13,279 bases of DNA from JAGVXD01 sp964554415 (GCA_964554415.1 CAZKON010000028.1:1-13279), one strand, 5' to 3'; numbered from the stretch's first letter, positions 5,742 to 12,859 are shown. The notes: generated from the letters alone by a model not told the origin. Made by a program: numbers and translations.

Positions 5742-6830
5742 GTGAGCTATATGACGAAAAAAGGAGAATTGACATCTTTCTTTGTTGTAACATCTTTATT
5801 GGCGTTAGTGGGTTTTTTGATATTAATCTGGTTTGTTGTACGCATCGGCATACCTGATGATGCCGAGACGCAGGCGTGCCATTTGTCGGTTATTACCCGA
5901 GCAACAGCTTATGAATCTGCAAGCCAGTTCGTGCCTTTGCATTGCACGACGCAGAAAATCTGTCTTAGAGATGGTAAAGGCACATGCGATGCTTCTTTCG
6001 CAGGCGAGCGGATTAGAGAATTGAAAGTTGACAGGCGCACTGATGATATTGGCAATCGCGAAGCAACGCGCACTGTTGAAGCAACTCTTGCAGAGGAGAT
6101 GTACTCATGCTGGAAGATGATGGGTGAAGGAAAACTTGATTTGTTCCAGAGTTTAAAGCAGAAAACAGGACTGGAATCAGTTAAGTCAACATGTGTTATT
6201 TGTTCGCGTGTAGCTTTGGATGTTGTTTCTGCACGCAAACAAATTATTCTTGATCAGGTTGATTTGCCTGCATATCTGAAAAGCCATAAAGTTCCAAGTG
6301 GAGAGCTTACATATTTACAGGCTTTCACAGATCAGAGCGTTCAGTCATATAGTCGTATCAGCGAAGATGTTCTTGCGCGTGATTTTGATGAGAGAGAATT
6401 TCTTGAACTTCAACCTAAAAATTCTGAATATGCTGTCGTGTTCATGCAGGTTAAACCTGTCAGTTTTAGTGATGCATTAAAGAATGTTGGGAGTGCTGCA
6501 ACTATTGCCGGAGGAGCATTTGTCTTAACACCTATTCCTTTCAAGAAGACGTTGATTAGAGCTGCAGGAAAAGGGTTGCTTACATTGCCTGGATTAATTG
6601 TTGCCGGCGTGGGTGCAGGAGCAGGGACAGCGTATGTTTGGTCTAATACTGATCAGAGCAAGCAAGCTGCAGCAGGATATTGTGGTGAAGTTAGTGTGCC
6701 TGGTGGTGGAAATGTCAAATCGGGTTCTAGTGGTGCTGATGTCAGTAAAGGATGTTCAATTGTTCAGGTTGTACCTTATGATGCCAGTGCAATAAATAAA
6801 ATATGCAACTACATTGAGAGTGCACCATGA
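5742..6830 (+). CDS. large Cys-rich pilin-like protein with class III signal peptide
   Basis: A 362-residue protein from GTG 5742 (MSYMTKKGEL), or 359 from ATG 5751 (MTKKGEL). GTG is preferred because GAGG at 5730-5733 lies 8 nt before it, the same spacing as for the 4650 gene. TKKG is followed by a hydrophobic helix (about 11-33). The exported part has ten cysteines (46, 68, 74, 82, 123, 151, 154, 314, 338, 355), including CVIC at 151-154 and CWKMMGEGKLDLF at 123-135, which looks like a conserved core. Hydrophobic, Gly/Ala-rich stretches at about 250-300 may be one or two further membrane segments. Together these suggest a disulfide-bonded external domain anchored at both ends. Its function is unknown. 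It overlaps the next gene by ATGA. Confidence 0.78.
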   Translation: MSYMTKKGELTSFFVVTSLLALVGFLILIWFVVRIGIPDDAETQACHLSVITRATAYESASQFVPLHCTTQKICLRDGKGTCDASFAGERIRELKVDRRTDDIGNREATRTVEATLAEEMYSCWKMMGEGKLDLFQSLKQKTGLESVKSTCVICSRVALDVVSARKQIILDQVDLPAYLKSHKVPSGELTYLQAFTDQSVQSYSRISEDVLARDFDEREFLELQPKNSEYAVVFMQVKPVSFSDALKNVGSAATIAGGAFVLTPIPFKKTLIRAAGKGLLTLPGLIVAGVGAGAGTAYVWSNTDQSKQAAAGYCGEVSVPGGGNVKSGSSGADVSKGCSIVQVVPYDASAINKICNYIESAP

Positions 6831-7426
6831 AAAAGCAAGGAGAACTGAGAGATCATGTTTTGAGCATAATTATCGGAGTGGTAAGTTTGGGCTTGCTTTT
6901 GCTGGCTGCATGGTATTTGATGCAAGCATATACAATGAGCGAATATAACAAGGCGGTGAGCGCGTTAGATACAATTGAATTAAAATTAAAAGCTGTTGAG
7001 GAAGGAAAGACTACGAGATTTCCTTTGCAGGGACCACGAGGAGCGTATTTACAAGGATGGCCTGTAACTGAAGCCGGAAGACCTGAGAGGTGTTATTTTA
7101 AAAGTTGCATCTGTATTTGCAAAGAAGCTGGAACTAAAGGCACTGAATCATGTCAAGATACTGAGAGCGCGGCTTGCATAAGTGTTGAGGAAAAAGAACT
7201 TTTTGTTGGCAGCGAGATTTATCGTTTAACTTTAGGTTCGGCAGCCGGAGGAGGAGTAAACATGCCATCAGCTGCTTCGAGGAAAAGCGAGACGCGCGAG
7301 CGTTGTCCGCGCATCCTGTTTGGCAGTGCATTAATTGAAGTTGTCCTGACAAAAGGAAAGGACAAGCTAGAGCTGGTACAAACTTCTGATGAAGCTATTA
7401 ACTTTGAGCAGGAGTGTTTAAGATGA
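6827..7426 (+). CDS. Cys-rich pilin-like protein with class III signal peptide
   Basis: A 199-residue protein starting MKKQGELRDHVLSIIIGVVS. KKQG is the predicted processing site, followed by a hydrophobic helix (about 11-33). The external part contains eight cysteines (89, 94, 96, 98, 109, 117, 160, 197), with the striking cluster SCICIC at 93-98. This would suit a disulfide-stabilised small domain or a metal site; I cannot tell which. The start ATG overlaps the upstream stop (ATGA), and the end overlaps the next start in the same way. The fold is not recognised. Confidence 0.78.
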   Translation: MKKQGELRDHVLSIIIGVVSLGLLLLAAWYLMQAYTMSEYNKAVSALDTIELKLKAVEEGKTTRFPLQGPRGAYLQGWPVTEAGRPERCYFKSCICICKEAGTKGTESCQDTESAACISVEEKELFVGSEIYRLTLGSAAGGGVNMPSAASRKSETRERCPRILFGSALIEVVLTKGKDKLELVQTSDEAINFEQECLR

Positions 7427-7854
7427 ATCGAAGAGGAACAGGAGATATATTGTCCGGGAATATCCTTTACGTTATTTTAGTCTTAATTTTTGCCATTGGA
7501 GTTTTTATGATAATAATGGAGAACAAAAACAATGCCAGTCAATGGGAAGAGTTTTACGCAAAGGAGCTGGCTTTGCTTTTAGACAAAGCTAAACCGGGCG
7601 AGCAATATACGATTGACATACAGAAGGCGAGTGAACTTGCGGTGAAAAACGGCATAGGTGATCCACGTTATATTATAAAGTTTGACGCTCAAGCAAAAAA
7701 AGTTGTTGTAAGTCTGAAACTAACAGGAAGCACAACATTTTCTTATTTTAGCAATGTAGTTGTGGCAGATGTAAAAGTTGATGGGCCGGGAACAGCGAGA
7801 AACAAGCTCAGCTTCAGGGTTGTTGCTCCTGAAGTTGTGGAGGGAAGAGGATAA
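7423..7854 (+). CDS. pilin-like class III signal peptide protein without cysteines
   Basis: A 143-residue protein starting MNRRGTGDILSGNILYVILV. The site is RRG, then a polar stretch and a helix (about 13-32). The external domain (about 33-143) alternates short strands and has no cysteine, unlike several neighbours. An in-frame GTG at 7414 is possible, but ATG 7423 is preferred because GGAG (7411-7414) is 8 nt upstream and ATGA joins it to the previous stop. It ends TAATG, overlapping the next start by one base. It has the size and layout of an ordinary archaeal pilin and could be a main subunit (inference). Confidence 0.75.
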   Translation: MNRRGTGDILSGNILYVILVLIFAIGVFMIIMENKNNASQWEEFYAKELALLLDKAKPGEQYTIDIQKASELAVKNGIGDPRYIIKFDAQAKKVVVSLKLTGSTTFSYFSNVVVADVKVDGPGTARNKLSFRVVAPEVVEGRG

Positions 7855-8324
7855 TGCTTTGGACAGGAAGAAAGGGCGAAGGAGCAGGGGATATGGTTAT
7901 GGTTATCTGGCTTTTTCTTTTGCTTGCATTAGTGGCAGGAGGCATTGCTCTTGGAATGCGTGTATTTTTTGGTTCAGGTTATGATATTCGAGACGTTGAG
8001 GCTAAAGCATTGGGCGAACAAATTGAGATATGCATTGCTGAAAAGGGTGCTGATTGGGAAACAAAGCCCTTATATGAATCCTGCGGATTTTCAGCATCTG
8101 TGTTTGAAGACGTTGCTGAAACGCAATTAGGAATACTTGTTTGCGAGGGCAATTGTGCTACAGGAAAACAATTGTTTCAACTTGGAAGTAATTTTGAAGC
8201 ATGTGATTTTACAGGGAAGAATGAACAATATGCGCAATGCACACGCAGTATAACTTGGCATGAAGAGACGCGCTATGAAATTATTACCACAAGCAATCAT
8301 GAGGCAAAGAGGGTTTCACGATGA
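7854..8324 (+). CDS. pilin-like class III signal peptide protein, six cysteines
   Basis: A 156-residue protein with a leader of eight residues, MLWTGRKG, then EGAGD and a hydrophobic helix (about 14-34). Six cysteines lie in the exported part (60, 77, 97, 101, 117, 129), an even number compatible with three disulfides. CIAEKG at 60-65 and LYESCGFSASVFED at about 73-86 look like family signatures, but I cannot name the family. Start and stop overlap both neighbours (TAATG and ATGA). Confidence 0.77.
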   Translation: MLWTGRKGEGAGDMVMVIWLFLLLALVAGGIALGMRVFFGSGYDIRDVEAKALGEQIEICIAEKGADWETKPLYESCGFSASVFEDVAETQLGILVCEGNCATGKQLFQLGSNFEACDFTGKNEQYAQCTRSITWHEETRYEIITTSNHEAKRVSR

Positions 8325-8875
8325 GACATAATCGCAGAGGGCAGGAATCAAAGTTCTTAACAGGTTTTCCAACCTTGCTGCTCGTCGTGGTATTAATAGG
8401 CATCTTCATAGGATTTAGTTTTACTCTGGCTGCTGCCAAGGGAACACAGGGCGCAATTGCGGAGCGAGGAAGGGAATATGGAAATAGTTTCTATCAGCCG
8501 ATTAATCAGCCGATTACGATTGGAACTCAGGAAATACTCGTTCTGGATGCACTGCTGCTTGTGGACTCTGGGGATATTAAGCGTCAGGCTTTTGAGAATG
8601 GATTGTATGCTCTTCTTGCACCGGAGCCAGCTGGCTCGTGTTTAGTGCTTGCGCTCGATCGCGCGCCGAAGCCAGGAGTGAAGTCAGGTCAGGAAGCGAG
8701 AAATGATTTCTATATTGTAAAAGAAACAAATGCAATACGAGCAGAGAACTTTTGGATATATCTGAGTTTGTCTGAACCTTATCGCCGCGCGGGAGTATTG
8801 TCAGAAACTTCAGTTGTTTTACATGACGGTACGCGGATGTATATTGAGTATTATTTCGGGAGGTGCGTTTCGTGA
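8321..8875 (+). CDS. pilin-like class III signal peptide protein
   Basis: A 184-residue protein starting MRHNRRGQESKFLTGFPTLL. RRGQ is the classical archaeal cleavage context (cut before Q8). The helix is about 17-36. The external domain has two cysteines (107 and 182), which could form one disulfide tying the C-terminus back to the core. It contains LVLDALLLVDSGD (about 73-85), possibly a strand-helix unit. It is coupled to the next gene through GTGA. The fold is not recognised. Confidence 0.77.
   Translation: MRHNRRGQESKFLTGFPTLLLVVVLIGIFIGFSFTLAAAKGTQGAIAERGREYGNSFYQPINQPITIGTQEILVLDALLLVDSGDIKRQAFENGLYALLAPEPAGSCLVLALDRAPKPGVKSGQEARNDFYIVKETNAIRAENFWIYLSLSEPYRRAGVLSETSVVLHDGTRMYIEYYFGRCVS
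8858..8865 (+). promoter_or_regulatory. strong ribosome binding site GGGAGGTG for the 8872 gene
   Basis: GGGAGGTG is a near-perfect complement to the 3' end of archaeal 16S rRNA and ends 6 nt before GTG 8872. The in-frame GTG at 8863 lies inside this site, so it is unlikely to be the start. It is the best ribosome binding site in the operon, perhaps to offset the GTG start. Confidence 0.65.
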
Positions 8876-9372
8876 CAATTTGTTTATGTCTGCGCGGAAA
8901 AAGAGGAGATATAGCTTTTGTTTTAGTCGTGGTAGTCACTATCGCTGCTGTGTTAAGCGCTGCGATGGTCATGCTCACAACTGAGCGCGAGTTTGTGAAG
9001 CAGAGAGGAGCGATGTCTCGTTTGAGCAGTGATGCAGCAACGCTGGAATCTTATGCAACGGCTGTGAGCGCAATGATGGGAAGCAGCGAAATTCGTGCCA
9101 GTGGGGAGAACGAGACTCTTGCTGAAAGATTCATGGCGAAGAGCAGAGAGCAGGAATCGTTGTTGGCTGGAAGCAGAGGATTTTACGAGAGAGTTATTGC
9201 GTCGGAAGCAGTAAGCTTTATCGCTACCAATGAAGGTTATATTTTACATATAACCGCAATCCCTATAATTATTGTGGAAGAAAAACACCAAATACAGAGA
9301 ATTATGAATCTTCAGATTAATTTTGACGCTCAGGGTGGGGTACATAAGGTTTATAAAGAATATTCTGCTTAA
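8872..9372 (+). CDS. pilin-like class III signal peptide protein, GTG start
   Basis: A 166-residue protein read from GTG 8872: MTICLCLRGKRGDIAF and so on. Start choice rests on the ribosome binding site at 8858-8865 and the GTGA overlap with the previous stop. KRG is the expected cleavage site (after residue 12), with helix at about 14-35 continuing into an amphipathic region (to about 70) as in the long N-terminal helix of type IV pilins. There are no cysteines after the signal. The C-terminal half has strand-like stretches (YILHITAIPIIIVEE). The leader contains two cysteines, which is unusual. Confidence 0.75.
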   Translation: MTICLCLRGKRGDIAFVLVVVVTIAAVLSAAMVMLTTEREFVKQRGAMSRLSSDAATLESYATAVSAMMGSSEIRASGENETLAERFMAKSREQESLLAGSRGFYERVIASEAVSFIATNEGYILHITAIPIIIVEEKHQIQRIMNLQINFDAQGGVHKVYKEYSA

Positions 9373-9378
9373 GAAATC

Positions 9379-9930
9379 ATGTTTGGAAAAAGAGGTCAGG
9401 AAGGAGTTACTCTCGGAACATTGTTATTAATTATTTTAGGTGTAATAGTTGTTGTGGTTATCATCATGGGAGCGACAGGAAGCCTGAATTTTATTTTTGA
9501 TAAGATTGGTCTTGCACCAGGGCAAAGTCTTGAGGCAAAAACCCAGTCATGTATCATAGCTGCAAAGAGCAATTTAAGAGCTGATTATTGTGATACATTT
9601 TCTAAAATAAAAGTTGCGGGACAAAAACAATATATCAATTGTGATAACGGGCAAATCAAGAAAAATCTGGGAGAAGAGGTGCCTCCTTTGGATTGTAAGA
9701 ATATAGATAAAGCTGCTGAAAAAACTTATTGTATCCAGCTTGTCAAAGCGCAGGATGCTGACTCTAACACTTTGGTGAATGATTATCGATGCGCAACAAA
9801 TATTGCCTGCCTTGCTGATCTTGATGGAGTTCCTATCAATAAGAATGAGCCTTGTTCACGAGAGAAGCCAAAGAAGCTCTTAAAAGGATTTAAGGAAGTT
9901 ATTGAAGACAGAGCTTGCTGCATCGCTTAA
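9379..9930 (+). CDS. Cys-rich pilin-like protein, last gene of the operon
   Basis: A 183-residue protein starting MFGKRGQEGVTLGTLLLIIL. KRGQ gives the standard site, followed by a helix (about 10-31). The external part has ten cysteines (58, 71, 88, 106, 118, 138, 144, 159, 180, 181), including a terminal CC pair, compatible with five disulfides. It is separated from the previous gene by 6 nt rather than overlapping it. A T-rich stretch follows the stop and probably ends the operon. The family is not recognised. Confidence 0.78.
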   Translation: MFGKRGQEGVTLGTLLLIILGVIVVVVIIMGATGSLNFIFDKIGLAPGQSLEAKTQSCIIAAKSNLRADYCDTFSKIKVAGQKQYINCDNGQIKKNLGEEVPPLDCKNIDKAAEKTYCIQLVKAQDADSNTLVNDYRCATNIACLADLDGVPINKNEPCSREKPKKLLKGFKEVIEDRACCIA

Positions 9931-9942
9931 ATCAGGCATAAT

Positions 9943-9950
9943 TATTTAAG
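9943..9950 (+). promoter_or_regulatory. TATA-like box of the 46-aa gene
   Basis: TATTTAAG is centred about 25 nt before the ATG at 9972, giving a leaderless message. It is the main reason to treat the small frame downstream as a gene. Confidence 0.5.
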
Positions 9951-9956
9951 TTAGAA

Positions 9957-9968
9957 TTTCTTTTTTTC
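9957..9968 (+). terminator. T-rich tract ending the pilin-like operon
   Basis: TTTC followed by seven T lies 27 nt after the stop codon at 9930. Archaeal RNA polymerase terminates at such T-tracts without needing a hairpin. The tract lies between the TATA box and the start of the 46-aa gene, so it may also serve as its initiator region. Confidence 0.45.
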
Positions 9969-9971
9969 TAT

Positions 9972-10112
9972 ATGGATTACGCTGTACCTGACAGACGAAA
10001 AAGCAAAAATGACAAGCGTGCGAAAGGTCGTTACCAGCGATATAAAAGGGGTGGAGCTTTGCGCAGCGCTTCATTTGATACACAGAGACGGGACTATAGG
10101 GGATCACATTAA
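9972..10112 (+). CDS. 46-aa very basic small protein, function unknown
   Basis: An open frame of 46 residues, starting MDYAVPDRRKSKNDKRAKGR and ending RRDYRGSH. About one third of the residues are Arg or Lys, and it has neither signal peptide nor membrane span. That composition suits a nucleic-acid or ribosome-binding protein, which is only an inference. Support comes from the TATA box with exact leaderless spacing and from protein-like composition up to the stop. No other gene overlaps it. I do not recognise a family. Confidence 0.55.
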   Translation: MDYAVPDRRKSKNDKRAKGRYQRYKRGGALRSASFDTQRRDYRGSH

Positions 10113-10385
10113 TAATCGTAATATTTGTATGTGATTCCCTATCTATCGAACAACTAAAGAACTACGAACATTAAAGTTATTCGATATAATTGTCGCTAGA
10201 TTTTTTATTTTCTTCTAATACTCTAAGGTTTTGCCTCTGGGATGAGGAGTACAACCTCTTAACTGAAGAAACGCGTCTATGTGTATAAACCTCAAGTTAG
10301 CATACGACAGATAATTATGTCAAATACGAATCAGCTTCTGTGCTTCAGTTTCTCCTGTTACCCTATGGTCTCGCCATAGGGTTCT
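10113..10385 (+). other. non-coding gap with possible structured RNA
   Basis: No convincing reading frame is seen in these 273 nt. A TATA-like ATATAAT (10184-10190) could start a transcript near 10212. Downstream, AACTGAAG (10261-10268) pairs with CTTCAGTT (10343-10350), and AGGAG (10245-10249) with CTCCT (10352-10356), giving a long-range stem with small bulges. A hairpin at 10360-10382 follows. This could be a small RNA of about 150-170 nt. I did not find a match to RNase P RNA, SRP RNA or a clear C/D box guide. Confidence 0.3.
10360..10382. terminator. 9-bp perfect hairpin between the 46-aa gene side and the permease stop
   Basis: ACCCTATGG (10360-10368) and CCATAGGGT (10374-10382) pair around TCTCG. 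It is 3 nt past the permease stop codon on the minus strand. On the + strand it is followed by a T-rich stretch that overlaps the permease 3' end. It may end a + strand transcript, stabilise the permease mRNA 3' end, or both. Confidence 0.45.
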
Positions 10386-11369
10386 TTACTTGTCTTTTAT
10401 TCCTTCTTCTACTAATTTTAGAGTATACGCAAGAATGAGGGGACCAATTATAAATCCAAATATGCCAAAGAGCGAGATGCCTCCAAGTATTCCGAGAAGC
10501 ATGACAAGAGGATGAATGCTGGAGCTTTCTCCAATCAACTTCGTGCGCAGTACTAATTCTACGCCGAAACTAATAATCATACCTGTAATAAACACACCGA
10601 GGGCTGCGAGATAGTTCTGCGTGACGAGGTAGATTAATACAAGAGGTGCCCAGACTATCGCAGGACCAAGAGCAGGGATGAATGCAAATAAGAAGATAAT
10701 TGTTGCAAGGAGAATATATGTCTCGACACCTGAAAGATAGAATCCTAAAGCAGCCACTACCCATTCTATCAGAGCCGTTAGGACGGTTCCGTAGACAATA
10801 CGCCTAGTTGTTTTGTCAATCTCCGTGGCAGTGTGTTCTTTGTTTTTGAAAGGAATATATTTTGTTAGTGTACTTGCCAATGCATCCCATTTTGTGAGCA
10901 TATAGAACATTGAGAAACCTATGACAAGCATGCCCAGCAGAAATGCCGGAATTGAACTGATTGTATGTGTTACTAATGAAATGAGCAATTCAATGCTTTT
11001 TTCTCTTAATGATGCGACATCAATGTTCCATTGTTTTAAGAAAGGGTGCTGTGAGACTTCTGAGAGAGTTTGATGTATGTTTATATCCTGCAGGGTTGCG
11101 CCTGCCTGCTGGAGCAGCAATGTTGTTACTAGCCCTATTGGGACAAGTATTATTAATATGACAATGAGAATGCAGAGGAGCGCGGCGCACCATGGAGGCA
11201 CGACTTTGACAATGCGATTATAAATTGGTTTTGTTAAATATGCAAGAATAAATGCTGATATTAAGGGTATTATATAAGGACGGATTATAAGCGCTGCAAG
11301 AACGAATAATCCAACTACTACTGCCCAGAATACATATGTGCCAATTTTTTGACGCTCTTGTTTGTCCAT
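10386..11369 (-). CDS. AI-2E family membrane permease
   Basis: A 327-residue polytopic membrane protein of the AI-2E transporter family (PF01594; YhhT/PerM/TqsA relatives). Family hallmarks are paired N-terminal spans ending near residue 85, a hydrophilic loop of about 60 residues (90-150), the FIPALGPAIVWAPL motif in the second half, and the C-terminal IHPLVMLLGILGGISLFGIFGFIIGPL block at about 284-311. The length is normal. Bacterial members export signal molecules or exchange ions, but substrates are unknown for most, including archaeal ones, so the name should not be taken as a function. It is divergent from the prepilin peptidase, with what looks like a shared TATA box. Confidence 0.88.
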   Translation of the reverse strand: MDKQERQKIGTYVFWAVVVGLFVLAALIIRPYIIPLISAFILAYLTKPIYNRIVKVVPPWCAALLCILIVILIILVPIGLVTTLLLQQAGATLQDINIHQTLSEVSQHPFLKQWNIDVASLREKSIELLISLVTHTISSIPAFLLGMLVIGFSMFYMLTKWDALASTLTKYIPFKNKEHTATEIDKTTRRIVYGTVLTALIEWVVAALGFYLSGVETYILLATIIFLFAFIPALGPAIVWAPLVLIYLVTQNYLAALGVFITGMIISFGVELVLRTKLIGESSSIHPLVMLLGILGGISLFGIFGFIIGPLILAYTLKLVEEGIKDK

Positions 11370-11390
11370 AACAAAACAAGGGAGTGAAGG

Positions 11391-11398
11391 TTAATAAA
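11391..11398. promoter_or_regulatory. single TATA-like box placed midway between two divergent genes
   Basis: TTAATAAA is centred at 11394.5, which is exactly midway between the start codons at 11369 (-) and 11420 (+). Each start is therefore about 25 nt from the same box, the distance expected for leaderless genes. On the + strand GAAGG precedes it as a purine-rich BRE. No other AT-rich box at the right distance is present for either gene. Confidence 0.5.
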
Positions 11399-11419
11399 CA
11401 TTGACGTCGTCTTTTTTTC

Positions 11420-12295
11420 ATGGAACCTTATTTATTTCTTTTTGGCATAGGTATTACATGGGTGGTGTTTGCGACTGTACAGGATTTGAAAACCCGAGAA
11501 GTGGCAAACTGGCTTACATTTTCACTTATATTTATTACACTAACATATCGCGGACTTTTTGCCTTTTTTTCCGGAGTCTGGGGAATGCTTTTGTGGGGCC
11601 TTATAGGATGCGCAGCCTTTGTTGCATGCGCGTATATATTTTACTATGGGCGAGTTTTTGCCGGAGGAGATGCTAAATTGCTTATGGGCCTGGGCATAGC
11701 GCTGCCATATCAATCAGGAAGCGAACTTTTATTGTGGGGAAGCATATTTCTTTTTGTTTTGTTTTTAGGTGGAGCAGTATATACGTCACTTTATAGTGCC
11801 CGGCTTGTTATTTTACATTGGCGGATGTTTAAGAGGAAATTTAAGGTTGAGCTCTGGAATCAGAGATGGCTTCTTGTATTTGCAGGCATTATGGCGTTAG
11901 TGCTGTTTGTTACGCTCAGAGAAACCTTTGCAGCAGCATTTATCGGCATTGCCTTGATTCTTATTATTCCATTTATCTATATCTATCTTCAAAGTGTTGA
12001 GCAGGCGTGCATGATATTTCTTACAAGGCCGGAGAAGCTGCGGGAAGGAGACTGGATGCTGCGTTCAGTAAAAGTTGCAGACAAAACTATCTACGCAAGC
12101 GTGCATGGACTTTCTATAGAAGATATTGCTTTGCTGAGAAAAAAGCATAAATCAGTGTTTATCAAACAAGGAGTGCCGTTTGTTCCTGCATTTTTATTGG
12201 CTTATGCTCTTATGGTATTTTTCTTCCTAACCGAAGGACTTGATTCGTTTCAGCTTTGGTCAGTTTTATCTTCTCTGGCTCGGGTTTCTTCATGA
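11420..12295 (+). CDS. archaeal prepilin/preflagellin peptidase (A24, FlaK-like)
   Basis: A 291-residue polytopic membrane aspartic peptidase. The two catalytic aspartates are recognisable: D22 in VQDLKTREVANW and D84 in the FAGGDAKLLMGLG block, which corresponds to the GxGD signature (here GGD). The C-terminal part, with KQGVPFVPAFLLAYAL (about 258-273), resembles the archaeal peptidase C-terminal region. The enzyme cleaves class III signal peptides after Gly on the cytoplasmic side, which fits the ten such proteins encoded at 4492-9930. The start at 11420 has the divergent TATA box 25 nt upstream. The last 86 nt overlap the end of the convergent HIT gene. Confidence 0.9.
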   Translation: MEPYLFLFGIGITWVVFATVQDLKTREVANWLTFSLIFITLTYRGLFAFFSGVWGMLLWGLIGCAAFVACAYIFYYGRVFAGGDAKLLMGLGIALPYQSGSELLLWGSIFLFVLFLGGAVYTSLYSARLVILHWRMFKRKFKVELWNQRWLLVFAGIMALVLFVTLRETFAAAFIGIALILIIPFIYIYLQSVEQACMIFLTRPEKLREGDWMLRSVKVADKTIYASVHGLSIEDIALLRKKHKSVFIKQGVPFVPAFLLAYALMVFFFLTEGLDSFQLWSVLSSLARVSS

Positions 12296-12830
12296 GCTTA
12301 ATTGATTCTGAAAGCTGCGAGAGTTCTTTTTGGTCTGCTGAGCAACGTGGAGAACTGAGCGTGACTGGAGTATCAAAGACAGGAATAAGGTGAATATATG
12401 CTTCTCCAAATTTCTTATCCGAAATTATCTCAACTTTCTTAGCGTCCAGTGCACGCGCAAGTGTTTTAGAAAGTTGTGATGCAAGCTGATGCGCTCCTTC
12501 AGGCATGTCTTTTACATCTGTAACTGGTTTTTTTGGAATGATAATTGTATGCCCCTTCGTGATTGGGTTAATATCAAGAACTGCCAGAGCATCGGCATTA
12601 TCTTCTATATGATAAGACTGCACATCTTTATCAACAATCATACGAAAGATTGTTTTCTGCCCTGAAGCAGGGGCATTGGGGCGTTGTTGCTGAAGCATTG
12701 ATTCAAGGGCTTCTGGAGAAAGAGCGGAAATCTGGGCTTCAGCAGATGTTCTTTGCTGGTCTGGCAGATGCTGCACCTGCTGCCTGAGTTGTTCCTTTAG
12801 TTCTTCCACTTCTTCAGGTGTAAGTGTCAT
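12210..12830 (-). CDS. HIT-like domain protein with degenerate catalytic motif
   Basis: A 206-residue protein. The N-terminal 55 residues are Glu/Gln-rich and helical. Residues about 60-155 follow the HIT fold, with TKGHTIIIPKKPVTDV at 91-106 (the usual GHxLIIPK element) and FGEAYIHLIPVFD at 141-153 where HIT proteins carry H-x-H-x-H-x-x. Here the first two histidines are replaced (E/A and Y) and only H147 remains. The usual CxFC zinc pair before the domain also reads TIFR. Nucleotide hydrolase activity is therefore doubtful; binding may persist. A TATA box lies about 26 nt upstream. The 3' end overlaps the peptidase gene by 86 nt on the opposite strand. Confidence 0.8.
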   Translation of the reverse strand: MTLTPEEVEELKEQLRQQVQHLPDQQRTSAEAQISALSPEALESMLQQQRPNAPASGQKTIFRMIVDKDVQSYHIEDNADALAVLDINPITKGHTIIIPKKPVTDVKDMPEGAHQLASQLSKTLARALDAKKVEIISDKKFGEAYIHLIPVFDTPVTLSSPRCSADQKELSQLSESIKLMKKPEPEKIKLTKAETNQVLRLGRKIP

Positions 12831-12851
12831 TATTGGGAGAAGGAATAGGGG

Positions 12852-12859
12852 TTTATAGA
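12852..12859 (-). promoter_or_regulatory. TATA box of the HIT-like gene
   Basis: On the minus strand this reads TCTATAAA, centred about 25 nt upstream of ATG 12830. It lies in the 51-nt gap after the aEF-1beta stop, so the HIT-like gene probably has its own leaderless transcript, even if read-through also occurs. Confidence 0.5.

Noticed and set aside
8577..8978. 133-codon minus-strand frame
   Set aside because: It crosses two well-supported + strand operon genes and their ribosome binding site.
10236..10267. C/D box guide RNA suggested by GGGATGAG and CTGA
   Set aside because: The C box has a mismatch and no proper C'/D' pair is at the expected distance.
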